From Bacteroidetes bacterium RIFCSPLOWO2_12_FULL_37_12 (lineage in GTDB: Bacteria; Bacteroidota; Bacteroidia; 2-12-FULL-37-12), in NCBI GenBank assembly GCA_001769655.1, contig MEPC01000038.1, positions 125,761 through 189,760 on the forward strand: DNA of 64,000 nucleotides. The letters are read 5' to 3'. The position numbers were made by a program, and so were the translations under genes. Below are positions 29,414-38,716 of the stretch, piece by piece. The notes under the pieces are model-generated. The model was not told where the DNA came from. It saw only the letters and a program-made list of their open reading frames with translations, and made no database searches. The stretch's first letter is position 1, and each line of letters opens with the position of its first letter.

Positions 29414-30196
29414 TCAAATCACCCCACTACCAAGTAACATTGAAAAAACAATTAATAAAACAGCTACTAACAAATGAACCGTGGTCGTAGATATTTTTTT
29501 CAGAAATTTATTTCCTAAAAAAGCTCCCGCAAAAGCAGACAGTGCCGGAAAAAGCCAATGCGAGTAACTGATTTCTGAAGAATGTGTATTTACAATCTGT
29601 GAATACAAAGAAATTCTTGCCAGATCGGTGATTACTGCAATGGTAACACCCGTCGCTATGAATGCCTCTTTTGATAGTCCAGCTCTAAGCAAAAAGGCAC
29701 TACGCAATGCCCCTTGATTTCCGGAAAGTCCTCCAAAAAAACCACTTAATAACCCCCCTAAGGGAATATATTTTTTGTCAAATTCCATCCGGTTAAACGC
29801 AGGGATTAAATCCCACAATGCAAATACAAACATCAAAAATGCAATTACCAATTTCAGCGGAGTAATAAAGCAATCGCGGTTTCCTATCGTATAATGAAAT
29901 AGTGATTCTCCAACCGATAATTTTGTAAGCAGGTATGCGCCCAGAAATGCAGTAATAACCGAAGGAATTCCAAACTTCAAAATGATTTCCTTGTTTGCAT
30001 TTTTTCCCAGTAATCCCAGTTTAAAAATATTATTAAGCAGATGAACAATGGCTGTGAGTGACACTGCAAGGTCTGCCGGAAAAAAAAAGCAGAAGACAGG
30101 AACGAGAATGGTTCCCAACCCGAAACCACTGAATAACGTAAGCGAGGAGGCGAGGAATGCGGTAGTGCATATAATTAGAATGTCGGTGAGATTCAT
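29414..30196 (-). CDS. Sulfite exporter TauE/SafE family membrane protein
   Basis: Hydrophobic; FSGFGLGTILVPVFCFFFPADLAVSLTAIVHLLNN, GGLLSGFFGGLSGNQGALRSAFLLRAGL. Confidence 0.9.
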   Translation of the reverse strand: MNLTDILIICTTAFLASSLTLFSGFGLGTILVPVFCFFFPADLAVSLTAIVHLLNNIFKLGLLGKNANKEIILKFGIPSVITAFLGAYLLTKLSVGESLFHYTIGNRDCFITPLKLVIAFLMFVFALWDLIPAFNRMEFDKKYIPLGGLLSGFFGGLSGNQGALRSAFLLRAGLSKEAFIATGVTIAVITDLARISLYSQIVNTHSSEISYSHWLFPALSAFAGAFLGNKFLKKISTTTVHLLVAVLLIVFSMLLGSGVI

Positions 30197-30240
30197 AAAT
30201 CTGAACGATGTGAAATAATTCGAAATATAAATGAAAATTA

Positions 30241-30270
30241 TGTAGAAACACGGTGCACCGTGTTTCTACA
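30241..30270. repeat. Perfect 30-bp palindrome tgtagaaacacggtgcaccgtgtttctaca
   Basis: Exact self-reverse-complement. Confidence 0.95.
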
Positions 30271-30318
30271 CCGTCAATAAAATTCCCATTTCCATTTATT
30301 TTCCTACCTTTACCGCTT

Positions 30319-31749
30319 ATGAAAATCACAACCTCCTTTATCATCGTTTTTTTATCAGCCATTACTGTGCGGGCACAGTATGCGTCTGAATACATTAAAT
30401 TACTAAGCCATTGGGATTCATCAGGCGCTCCCGCTGAACCCATATATGATATTCGTTATTCCAGTTGCTGGGGCTATTCGGACCCTGTAAAGGCAAAAAA
30501 ATATGGCATCATTGGTTCTTCCATGGGAACCCATTTCATAGAAATTACTGACCCTTCCAAGCCGGTACAACGTGACTATGTTGCGGGAAGAAGAGATAAC
30601 TGCATCTGGAGAGAATATAAAACCTATAAAAATTTTCTTTATATGGTAAGCGACGACCAGGCGCCTAACAGTTTACAGATAGCGGACCTTTCTTACCTGC
30701 CCGATTCCGTTAATATAATTCATGATTCAGATTCCATACTCCAGCGGGCGCATACTGTTTTTATTGAAGGTGATAATTTGTATTGTGCTTCGGTTAAAGG
30801 CGGTTCCGTTGGCAGTGCCACTATGGCTGTTTTCGATTTATGGGAAAATCCAGGCAAACCAAAACTTCTCAGAAAACTAAATGATGATTATCCTGGCTTA
30901 GTGGGTCATGTGCACGATATGTTTGTGCGCAATGACACGGTGTATGCTTCCTGTGGCTTCGATGGTTTGTATATTTTCCGTTTTGAAAACCGTTCCAAGT
31001 TTGTGCAGATTGGTTCTTTCACCGGATACCCCAGAGGAGGATATAATCATAGCAGTGTATTAACGCCCGATGGTAACTATTTGATTTTTGCAGATGAAGT
31101 TCCCCGTTCACTTCCTGTAAAAGTGTTGGATGTGACAGATTTTTCAAACCTGACTATAACAGATACGATTGTCACAAGACCTGGTACCTATCCTGGTTCC
31201 ACTCCTCACAATCCATTCATGAAAGGCAATGTTTTATTCATTTCCGCTTATTTAGACGGAGTTTATTCTTATTCCATGAATGACCCATTAAATCCCAAAC
31301 AGGTTGGATTTTTTGACACCTATCCGCAAAATGGAAATAACTACCCCGATGACAATGTTTACCAGGGTTGCTGGAGCGTTTATGTGGATTACCAGGAAGA
31401 TATCATCATAGCAAGTGATATGACCAATGGGATGTTTGTACTGGATGTTTCTCTGGCTATGCCGGTTTCGGAAACGGAAATTAAGAAAAATGGCTACGTT
31501 TTTAAGGTAAGCAACCTGCTTATCAATAATTATGCAAACCTTCTTATAGAGTCACCTGAGAATGAATCTATAGAGTATGAATGGAAGGATATACTGGGAA
31601 AAAATATCGCTATCGGTAAGATAAATTTACAAAAAGGAACTAATCACAGCAGTATCTCCGTGCCACAAACTATTTCTTCCGGGATTTATCTGTTGAATTT
31701 ACGTTCGGAAAAAGTTTCAACGGTAGTGAAGATGGTGAAAGCCCCTTAA
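30319..31749 (+). CDS. LVIVD/choice-of-anchor-B-like secreted protein with T9SS type-A-like C-terminus
   Basis: Signal peptide MKITTSFIIVFLSAITVRAQ; HFIEITDPSKPVQRDYVAG, HTVFIEGDNLYCASV; C-terminal SSGIYLLNLRSEKVSTVVKMVKAP. Start set to ATG 30319. Confidence 0.83.
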   Translation: MKITTSFIIVFLSAITVRAQYASEYIKLLSHWDSSGAPAEPIYDIRYSSCWGYSDPVKAKKYGIIGSSMGTHFIEITDPSKPVQRDYVAGRRDNCIWREYKTYKNFLYMVSDDQAPNSLQIADLSYLPDSVNIIHDSDSILQRAHTVFIEGDNLYCASVKGGSVGSATMAVFDLWENPGKPKLLRKLNDDYPGLVGHVHDMFVRNDTVYASCGFDGLYIFRFENRSKFVQIGSFTGYPRGGYNHSSVLTPDGNYLIFADEVPRSLPVKVLDVTDFSNLTITDTIVTRPGTYPGSTPHNPFMKGNVLFISAYLDGVYSYSMNDPLNPKQVGFFDTYPQNGNNYPDDNVYQGCWSVYVDYQEDIIIASDMTNGMFVLDVSLAMPVSETEIKKNGYVFKVSNLLINNYANLLIESPENESIEYEWKDILGKNIAIGKINLQKGTNHSSISVPQTISSGIYLLNLRSEKVSTVVKMVKAP

Positions 31750-31752
31750 ATC

Positions 31753-32154
31753 TCATTCAACCAATCGCAAATTTATAGCGGCTGTCTTTCCTCTTTTCTG
31801 GTCATCCTCTGAAATATTAAAAAGAACTTTCATGCCTGGTCTGGGAGGTTTTGTCGTATTCTTCCAGTTTTTTATATGAAAAAATATTTCGTTATTCCCA
31901 TTGAAAGTAATAAAGCCGAATCCCTTGTCGTTTTTCATGAGCCGGATTACTCCCGGTATATCTTCTTTTTGTTTTACCTGAGGATCTTTTTTTTCTTCGG
32001 GTAAAGAAGTTTTTCCGTTAGGGGTGGGTTTTAAACTTCCTGGAGTTTTTACAACAGGGGCGTAGTTTTTTCGTTGAGCCCGGGCAAGATATAATCCTAT
32101 GCCAATGCCTGCAAGCATTCCGATAATCAATGAAATGATAATTGAAACTGTCAT
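31753..32154 (-). CDS. Membrane-anchored cold-shock-domain protein
   Basis: N-terminal TM (VSIIISLIIGMLAGIGIGLYLARAQRK); CSD GVIRLMKNDKGFGFITFNGNNEIFFHIKNW. Confidence 0.85.
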   Translation of the reverse strand: MTVSIIISLIIGMLAGIGIGLYLARAQRKNYAPVVKTPGSLKPTPNGKTSLPEEKKDPQVKQKEDIPGVIRLMKNDKGFGFITFNGNNEIFFHIKNWKNTTKPPRPGMKVLFNISEDDQKRGKTAAINLRLVE

Positions 32155-32260
32155 GATATTTTATGTAAACGGTTTTTTACTGAAACTCAGGTAAAAGGTT
32201 ATTTTTCAAACTTAATACAAACTTACATGAAAAAAATATAATTAACACGTTGGGGTTGTA

Positions 32261-32370
32261 AAGGGTATAGGGGTATAGGGGTATAGGGGTATAGGGGAAA
32301 AATATTTGTATTTCAATTTTCCCTTATACCCCTATACCTTTATACCCTATACCTTTTTGCCCTATACCCC
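32261..32370. repeat. Paired inverted octamer arrays (ggggtata)n ... (tatacccc)n
   Basis: G-rich arm 32261-32297; C-rich arm 32321-32370. Confidence 0.92.
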
Positions 32371-32424
32371 TTTATTTTAAAATTAATAAGTATATTTGCC
32401 CTCTTGTAAATCACTTCATAAACT

Positions 32425-32718
32425 ATGGCACTATTCATAGACAAAGAATGTATCAATTGCGGCGCTTGCGAACCCGAATGTCCTAACACCGCAATATATG
32501 CCGGCGGTGCTGAGTTTGAATATTTTGGGAAGAAATTCGAAGCGCTTTCCGGCGATTTGTATTACATAGTTCCTGAAAAATGCACTGAATGTATTGGTTT
32601 TCATGAAGAGCCCCAATGCGCCGCTGTTTGTCCGGTGGACGTATGTATAAAAGATCCTGATTGGGTAGAAGATAATTCACAGCTCATAGCTAAAAAAGTT
32701 GATTTGCATCCCGCGTAG
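32425..32718 (+). CDS. 4Fe-4S dicluster ferredoxin
   Basis: CINCGACEPECPNTAIYAG; CTECIGFHEEPQCAAVCPVDVC. Confidence 0.93.
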   Translation: MALFIDKECINCGACEPECPNTAIYAGGAEFEYFGKKFEALSGDLYYIVPEKCTECIGFHEEPQCAAVCPVDVCIKDPDWVEDNSQLIAKKVDLHPA

Positions 32719-32787
32719 TAGAAGCGGGTTTAAAACCCGTTTGTACAGTCATTAGTAATTTGTCATTAGTAATTAACCCTAAAAACC

Positions 32788-33204
32788 ATGCTCTGTATCA
32801 TTCAAATTTCACTGACATTGCTCGCTATAGTGGCGGGTATGTTTCTGCTTGCAAAAGCACAAAAAGACAATCTCAATACCTTGTATAAAGCCATTGCTTA
32901 CGGGGTTATTGTGGTTGGATTTATTACATTTATCTGTGCCGTTTCTTGCGCACTTTGCAACTCACGTTGCTATGAACGAGGCGGACAAAAATGTATGATG
33001 AATAATGGTTTTAACCAGGGAGGAGGTAGTTGCAGTATGATGAACCAAATGAGTAACTGCGGAAACGGCATGATGATGGACTGTCACCGGGGAATGGGGA
33101 TGAAAAACTGCGAAATGAAATGTGAAAAATACAGCCGCTGGAATTGTCATAATGACGATGATAATGAGGAAACAGAAGAAACAAAAGATACCACAGCCCA
33201 TTGA
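32788..33204 (+). CDS. Two-TM protein with Met/Cys/His/Asn-rich C-terminal tail
   Basis: 138 aa; two N-terminal TMs, then CSMMNQMSNCGNGMMMDCHRGMGMKNCEMKCEKY. Confidence 0.7.
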   Translation: MLCIIQISLTLLAIVAGMFLLAKAQKDNLNTLYKAIAYGVIVVGFITFICAVSCALCNSRCYERGGQKCMMNNGFNQGGGSCSMMNQMSNCGNGMMMDCHRGMGMKNCEMKCEKYSRWNCHNDDDNEETEETKDTTAH

Positions 33205-34004
33205 AAACTGTCCTTATCACCGGTGGCACCTCCGGGATTGGGAAAGCCCTCGCAGAGGTTTTTGCAAAAAATAAATTTCGTGTGATTATCACTGGACGCG
33301 ATGAGAACCGGCTACGGGTTACCTATGAGGAACTTTCAGAAATGGGAACCGAAATCCATACTATCAAATGCGATGTCAGCCGTGAAGAAGATGTAAAAAA
33401 TCTTTATCTTAAAGTTCACACCCTAACAGATTCATTGGATATTCTGGTAAATAATGCTGGAATTTCAATGCGAGCGTTATTTCAGGAACTCGATTTAAAA
33501 GTTATCAGGGAAGTAATGGATATTAATTTCTGGGGGACGGTTTATTGCACCAACTATTTTCTAAAAGATATTCTTAACTCAAAAGGAAGCATCATCGTAA
33601 TATCTTCCGGCGCCGGATTGAGGGGTATTCCTGCAAGAACGGGTTATTCGGCTTCAAAATTTGCCCTTCATGGTTTTTTTGAATCATTACGTACCGAACT
33701 CCTCTACAAAGGAGTTCACATACTTTTAGCTTGTCCCGGGTACACTGCTTCAAATATTCGTAAATCCGCTTTGAATGGGAAAGGAGTGGCGCAAGGGGAA
33801 ACACCTCTCGAAGAATCAAAATTAATGTCGGCTGAAAGGGTAGCAGAAAAAATTTTTAAGGCGTGGAAGAATAAAAAAAAGCTACTTCTTATCAGCCGTG
33901 AAGTAAAATTTATTCGCTTGGTTAATTTTTTATTTCCTTCCTGGATGGATAGGATAATGTTTAATCATATCGCCAGGGAAAAGGGAACGGCTTTGAAGGT
34001 ATAG
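33201..34004 (+). CDS. Short-chain dehydrogenase/reductase
   Basis: VLITGGTSGIGKALAEVFA, LVNNAGISM, YSASKFALHGF; TTG start overlapping the upstream stop by 4 nt. Confidence 0.92.
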   Translation: MKTVLITGGTSGIGKALAEVFAKNKFRVIITGRDENRLRVTYEELSEMGTEIHTIKCDVSREEDVKNLYLKVHTLTDSLDILVNNAGISMRALFQELDLKVIREVMDINFWGTVYCTNYFLKDILNSKGSIIVISSGAGLRGIPARTGYSASKFALHGFFESLRTELLYKGVHILLACPGYTASNIRKSALNGKGVAQGETPLEESKLMSAERVAEKIFKAWKNKKKLLLISREVKFIRLVNFLFPSWMDRIMFNHIAREKGTALKV

Positions 34005-34115
34005 GGTATAAGGTATAGGGTATAAGGTATAGGGTATAAGGGAAAATAGAAGTCCAAATATTTTTTCCATATACCTTTATACCCCTATACCTTATACCTT
34101 TATACCCCTATACCC
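33998..34115. repeat. Paired inverted heptamer/octamer arrays (tataggg/tataagg)n ... (tataccc)n
   Basis: G-rich arm 33998-34042; C-rich arm 34068-34115. Confidence 0.92.
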
Positions 34116-34127
34116 TTCCCTCCTCAC

Positions 34128-35282
34128 ATGCAACTCCTAATCATCTTTTTTTCAATATTAATAACCGTTCAATCGGTTGCTCAACCCACGGGGGATAAAA
34201 TTCTTCTTATGAATACAGAAGAAGTCCGCATTGATGCTATGAACGCCGTAAACGATATGTATAATTTTGAATTTGAAAAATCCGAAAAAGAATTCCGATG
34301 GTTAAAACAGCAATATCCTGCTCATCCTCTGCCCTATTTTTTGATGGGACTTAGCCAGTGGTGGAAAATGTTACCCGATTTCGATAATGTACATAATGAT
34401 GATGTTTTTGTTTCCTATATGGACACTGTACTTTCATTATGTGATCAACTTTTTGAAAAAAATGAAAAAGACATTGAAGCGACATTTTTTGCGGCCGCGG
34501 CGTATGGTTTTAAAGGAAGAATGTATGGGGAAAGACATAAATGGACCAAAGCGGTCTATAACGGATTCAAAGCCCTTCAATATATTTTGGATGGGGAAGA
34601 ACTTGGCGAATTTAGTTATGAATTCAAATTCGGTTCCGGTATTTATTATTATTATGCTGTATGGATTCCTGAGAATTACAAATGGGTAAAGCCGTTGATG
34701 TTTTTTAAGGCAGAAGGCGACAAGAAAAAAGGGCTTGACTTATTGCAATTCGTTTCCAACAATGCTTTTTATACCCGGACAGAAGCACAATATTTTCTGA
34801 TGCGGATTTTTTCGAATGAAGAAAATGACGCCGGTAAAGCGTATCCTATGGCTGAATACCTTCATCGTACATTTCCAAACAATTCATACTTTCATCGCTC
34901 TTACGCAAGAATCGCCTTCTGGAAAGGCGAATTAAATAAAGCCGAAGAGCTTGCGCGGGAAATAATTGCCTGTATTGAAAACAAAAAAACCGGGTATGCT
35001 TCCACCGATGGGAGGTATGCCAATTATTTTCTGGGGTACATTTATGAGTATTACAAAAGAGATAAGCCAACCGCCAAAAAATATTACGAGCAGACCTTAT
35101 ATTTTTCTGAAACCGGAAACGCACTCGAATCAGGTTATTACCATGCCGCACTTTGCCGGCTGGCTAAAATGGCGATAGAAGAGAATAATTCTAAAGAGGC
35201 AAAAAAATATTATAAAAAAGTGTTGAAACACGCTGAGAAGGATAGTAAATATTACAAGGAGGCAAAAGAAAAATTACGGTAA
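34128..35282 (+). CDS. Secreted TPR-containing protein
   Basis: Signal peptide MQLLIIFFSILITVQSVAQ; TPR-like helices (EAKKYYKKVLKHAEKDSKYYKEAKEKL). Confidence 0.75.
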   Translation: MQLLIIFFSILITVQSVAQPTGDKILLMNTEEVRIDAMNAVNDMYNFEFEKSEKEFRWLKQQYPAHPLPYFLMGLSQWWKMLPDFDNVHNDDVFVSYMDTVLSLCDQLFEKNEKDIEATFFAAAAYGFKGRMYGERHKWTKAVYNGFKALQYILDGEELGEFSYEFKFGSGIYYYYAVWIPENYKWVKPLMFFKAEGDKKKGLDLLQFVSNNAFYTRTEAQYFLMRIFSNEENDAGKAYPMAEYLHRTFPNNSYFHRSYARIAFWKGELNKAEELAREIIACIENKKTGYASTDGRYANYFLGYIYEYYKRDKPTAKKYYEQTLYFSETGNALESGYYHAALCRLAKMAIEENNSKEAKKYYKKVLKHAEKDSKYYKEAKEKLR

Positions 35283-35289
35283 TTATTAA

Positions 35290-35372
35290 TACAATGGTTA
35301 TATGATTAAATGGTTATTTAGTTATATGGTTATTTAGATTTTTGATGAAATTTGATCTGTTTACAGTATAAT
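35290..35372. repeat. Dispersed (atggttat)n element with tail agatttttgatgaaatttg...tttacagtata
   Basis: Reverse-complement copy at 58335-58425. Confidence 0.85.
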
Positions 35373-35383
35373 AAAAAACACGC

Positions 35384-38300
35384 ATGACAATGGATAGAAA
35401 GATAAACACAGATTTCTTTTTCGTGAAAATACATTCCATGCGTTCCATCCGTATTCTATCTTTCTTTTTTTACTTCACCCTTCATTATTCCTTGTTCGGT
35501 ATTCATTATTCTTTTGCCCAAACCGAAAAAACCGACTCCCTTACCGCCCGCCTCACCAAATCCCTTCACGATACGGATCGTGTAAAATCCCTTAACGCAC
35601 TCTTTAGCGAACACATCTCCTCCAAACCGGAGAAAGCATTGGAATATGCTCAACGGGCATTGGAACTGGCAGAAAATACAAAGTGGAAAAAAGGCATTGC
35701 CGCCACTCTCGGCAACGTCGGACTTGTCTATTGGAATCAAGGCGACTACCCCAAGGCATTGGAATATTATTTCAGGGCATTGAAAATAGATAAAGAACTT
35801 GGAAATAAAAACGGAATTGCAGGACACCTCGGCAACATCGGAATTGTCTATTGGAATCAAGGCGACTACCCCAAAGCACTAAACTATTATTTCAGAACAT
35901 TGAAAATTGGAGAAGAGTTAGGCGATAAAAAAAGAATTGCAATCCAACTCGGCAACATCGGACTTGTCTATGATGAGCAAGGCAACAACCCCAAAGCATT
36001 GGACTATTATTTCAGGGCATTGAAAATAAATGAAGAACTCGGTAATAAAAATGGTATTGCAATATGTCTCGGCAACATCGGAATTGTCTATCATGAGCAA
36101 GGCGACTATCCCAAAGCATTGGATTATTATTTCAAGGCATTTAATATGGATGAAGAACTTGGAAATAAAAACGGTATTGCAAGACACCTCGGCAACATTG
36201 GAATTGTCTATAGGAATCAAGGCGATTACCCCAAAGCATTGGAATATTATTTCAAAGTATTGAAAATGGCAGAAGAACTTGGCAATAAGAACAGTATTTC
36301 AGCCATCCTCGGCAACATCGGTTTACTCTATACCAAAACCGGAAATTTTCAAAAAGCAGAAAGCTATTTGGAAAGTGCGCTAATTGTAAGCGACAGCATT
36401 GGAGCACTTTTTTATCAAAAAAACCACCACGAAGCCCTCACCCGCCTCTACGACACAACCGCCCACATTGCCTATCGTTCCAGCAATTACAAATCAGCCG
36501 CCCTACTCTACAAAAGCGCACTTACGCACAACAGGAAAGCCGGCATGGCAAAAGACACACTCTTCAATGAAGAAAAAAGCAAAGAAATCGGTGGCTTGGA
36601 GCAAAAGCATATTTTTGAAATGTCAGCAATGAAAAAAAGGCAGGCAGAAACTGAAAAAAACAGGCAGGTGGCAGTAGCAGTAAGCAGGAGGAATTTGTTG
36701 CAACACAGTGGCATCATGCTTGGTCTCTTACTGCTCGGCTCTGTCCTCTTTTTGTTAGCACGTTTCCATATACCGCTATGGTTGTTGGAGGGCATTGTCT
36801 TCTTCTTCTTTCTGCTCACTTTTGAATTTATACTAGTCCTTCTGAACCCTTACATTGAAAAATGGAGCGGCGGAGCGCCTGTTTGGAATCTGCTGTTTAA
36901 TTCGTTGATTGCAGTGGTGATATTTCCGTTGCATAGGTATTTTGAGGGGGTGCTGAAAAGACGCATTCTAAAGACAAGTCCGGTTGAAAGGGAGAAAGGG
37001 AGAAAGGGGGAAAGGGAGAAGGGGAGAATGGGAGAATGGGAAAACGAGAAAACGGGAAACCAGCCGCCAGCCACTAACATCGTTTTCATTTTCCTTCTAA
37101 CAACGCTTGTGTTTATCAACAGTGGGTTTGATAATAAAGTTGATTCGTTAAAAGTAGAACTTCAAAAAGACTTGCACGATTCCACGCAGGTGAATACCCT
37201 CCACGCGCTTTTTAACCAATACATTTCTATCTCTCCCGATACAGCGTTACACTATGCACAGCAAGCACTATCACTTGCAGAAAAGATAAAATGGGAAAAA
37301 GGCACCAGCAATTCTTTCCATGCGATCGGTCATTATTATTACACACAGGGCGATTACTCCAATGCACTTACTTACTGGTTAAAAGTGTTGAACGCAAGAG
37401 AAGCCCTCAATGACAATAACGGCATTGCCGCATCCCTCGGCAACATCGGAGTTGTCTATCAAGAGCAAGGCAACTTTTCCAAAGCATTGGATTATTATTT
37501 CAGGGCATTGAAAATAAATGAAGAACTCGGAAATAAAAACAGTATTGCAATACGTCTCGGTAACATCGGAATTGTCTATATGGAGCAAGGCGACTATCCC
37601 AAAGCGTTGGATTATTATTTCAGGGCATTGAAAATAAATGAAGAACTCGGAAATAAAAACAGTATTGCAATACGTCTCGGTAACATTGGTGTTGTCTATA
37701 TGGAGCAAGGCGACTACCCCAAAGCGTTAGATTATTATTTCAGAGCATTGAAAATGGATGATGAACTCGGAAATAAAAACAGTATTGCAATACGTCTTGG
37801 TAACATCGGACTTGTCTATTATTATCAAACCGACTACTCCAAAGCATTGGAGTATTATTTCAGGGCATTGAAAATGAAAGAAGTATTAGGAAATAAAAGC
37901 GAAATTGCAATTACCCTCGGCAACATCGGAATTGTTTATAAAGAGCAAGGCGACAACCCTAAAGCATTGGAGTATTATTTCAGGGCATTGAAAATGGATC
38001 AAGAACTTGGAAATAAAGACGGTATTGCAAGACACCTCGGCAACATCGGCTCGCTCTATATCAAAACAGGAAAATTCCAAAAGGCAGAAAGCTACTTAGA
38101 CAATGCGCTAAGTGTAAGTGACAGCATTGGTGCACTTCTTTATCAAAAAGACCACCATGAAATGTTTACCCAGCTCCACGACACCACCGCACACCTCGCC
38201 TTTCAAGCCGGCAATTATAAAGAAGCCGCCAGACGCTACGAAAGTGCCCTTACGCACAACAAAAAAGCAGGCACGGCAAAAGACACACTCTTCAATGAAG

Positions 38301-38716
38301 AAAAAAGTAAAGAGATTGGTGGCCTGGAGCAAAAGCATATTTTTGAGATGGAGACGTTGAAGAAAGAGCAGGCAGAAGCTGAGAAAAGTAGGCAGGAAGC
38401 AGTAGCAGTAAGCAGGAGGAATTTATTGCAAAACAGTGGCATCATGCTTGGTCTCTTGTTACTCGGTTCTGCCCTCTTGCTACTGGCACGTTTCCATATA
38501 CCGCTATGGTTGTTGGAGGGCATTGTATTCTTCTTCTTCCTGCTCAGCTTTGAATTTATACTCGTCCTTATTAACCCTTACATTGATGCGTGGAGCGGAG
38601 GAGCACCCGTGTGGAATCTGCTGTTTAATTCGCTGATTGCAGTGGTGATATTTCCGTTGCACAGGTATTTTGAGGGGGTGCTGAAAAGACGGATTCTCAA
38701 AACTGTGAACATTTGA
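35384..38716 (+). CDS. Double-module TPR (40-aa units) / coiled-coil / three-TM membrane protein (paralog D)
   Basis: Repeated LGNIGIVYxEQGDYPKALDYYFRALKINEELGNKNSIAIR; SLFNEEKSKEIGGLEQKHIFEM twice; FEFILVLLNPYIEKWSGGAPVWNLLFNSLIAVVIFPLHRYFEGVLKRRIL twice. Confidence 0.9.
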   Translation: MTMDRKINTDFFFVKIHSMRSIRILSFFFYFTLHYSLFGIHYSFAQTEKTDSLTARLTKSLHDTDRVKSLNALFSEHISSKPEKALEYAQRALELAENTKWKKGIAATLGNVGLVYWNQGDYPKALEYYFRALKIDKELGNKNGIAGHLGNIGIVYWNQGDYPKALNYYFRTLKIGEELGDKKRIAIQLGNIGLVYDEQGNNPKALDYYFRALKINEELGNKNGIAICLGNIGIVYHEQGDYPKALDYYFKAFNMDEELGNKNGIARHLGNIGIVYRNQGDYPKALEYYFKVLKMAEELGNKNSISAILGNIGLLYTKTGNFQKAESYLESALIVSDSIGALFYQKNHHEALTRLYDTTAHIAYRSSNYKSAALLYKSALTHNRKAGMAKDTLFNEEKSKEIGGLEQKHIFEMSAMKKRQAETEKNRQVAVAVSRRNLLQHSGIMLGLLLLGSVLFLLARFHIPLWLLEGIVFFFFLLTFEFILVLLNPYIEKWSGGAPVWNLLFNSLIAVVIFPLHRYFEGVLKRRILKTSPVEREKGRKGEREKGRMGEWENEKTGNQPPATNIVFIFLLTTLVFINSGFDNKVDSLKVELQKDLHDSTQVNTLHALFNQYISISPDTALHYAQQALSLAEKIKWEKGTSNSFHAIGHYYYTQGDYSNALTYWLKVLNAREALNDNNGIAASLGNIGVVYQEQGNFSKALDYYFRALKINEELGNKNSIAIRLGNIGIVYMEQGDYPKALDYYFRALKINEELGNKNSIAIRLGNIGVVYMEQGDYPKALDYYFRALKMDDELGNKNSIAIRLGNIGLVYYYQTDYSKALEYYFRALKMKEVLGNKSEIAITLGNIGIVYKEQGDNPKALEYYFRALKMDQELGNKDGIARHLGNIGSLYIKTGKFQKAESYLDNALSVSDSIGALLYQKDHHEMFTQLHDTTAHLAFQAGNYKEAARRYESALTHNKKAGTAKDTLFNEEKSKEIGGLEQKHIFEMETLKKEQAEAEKSRQEAVAVSRRNLLQNSGIMLGLLLLGSALLLLARFHIPLWLLEGIVFFFFLLSFEFILVLINPYIDAWSGGAPVWNLLFNSLIAVVIFPLHRYFEGVLKRRILKTVNI
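36986..37060. repeat. In-frame octamer purine tandem array (gaaaggga)n within paralog D linker
   Basis: About nine 8-nt units: gaaaggga gaaaggga gaaagggg gaaaggga gaagggga gaatggga gaatggga aaacgaga aaacggga. Confidence 0.9.

Noticed and set aside
35456-35860. Minus-strand ORFs opposite the TPR arrays (35456-35860, 35918-36220, 37379-37708, 37886-38080, 26441-26749)
   Set aside because: Antisense shadows of repetitive coding sequence; their internal repeats mirror the TPR period and no independent protein features are seen.
36399-36819. ORFs 36399-36632 (+), 36508-36819 (-), 38118-38360 (+), 38236-38523 (-)
   Set aside because: Out-of-frame or antisense to the conserved coiled-coil/TM region of paralog D, duplicated only because the modules are duplicated.
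37441-38040. Regular 120-bp repeats that could suggest a CRISPR-like array
   Set aside because: The period is coding and in frame (40-aa TPR units), with no short repeat plus unique spacer structure.
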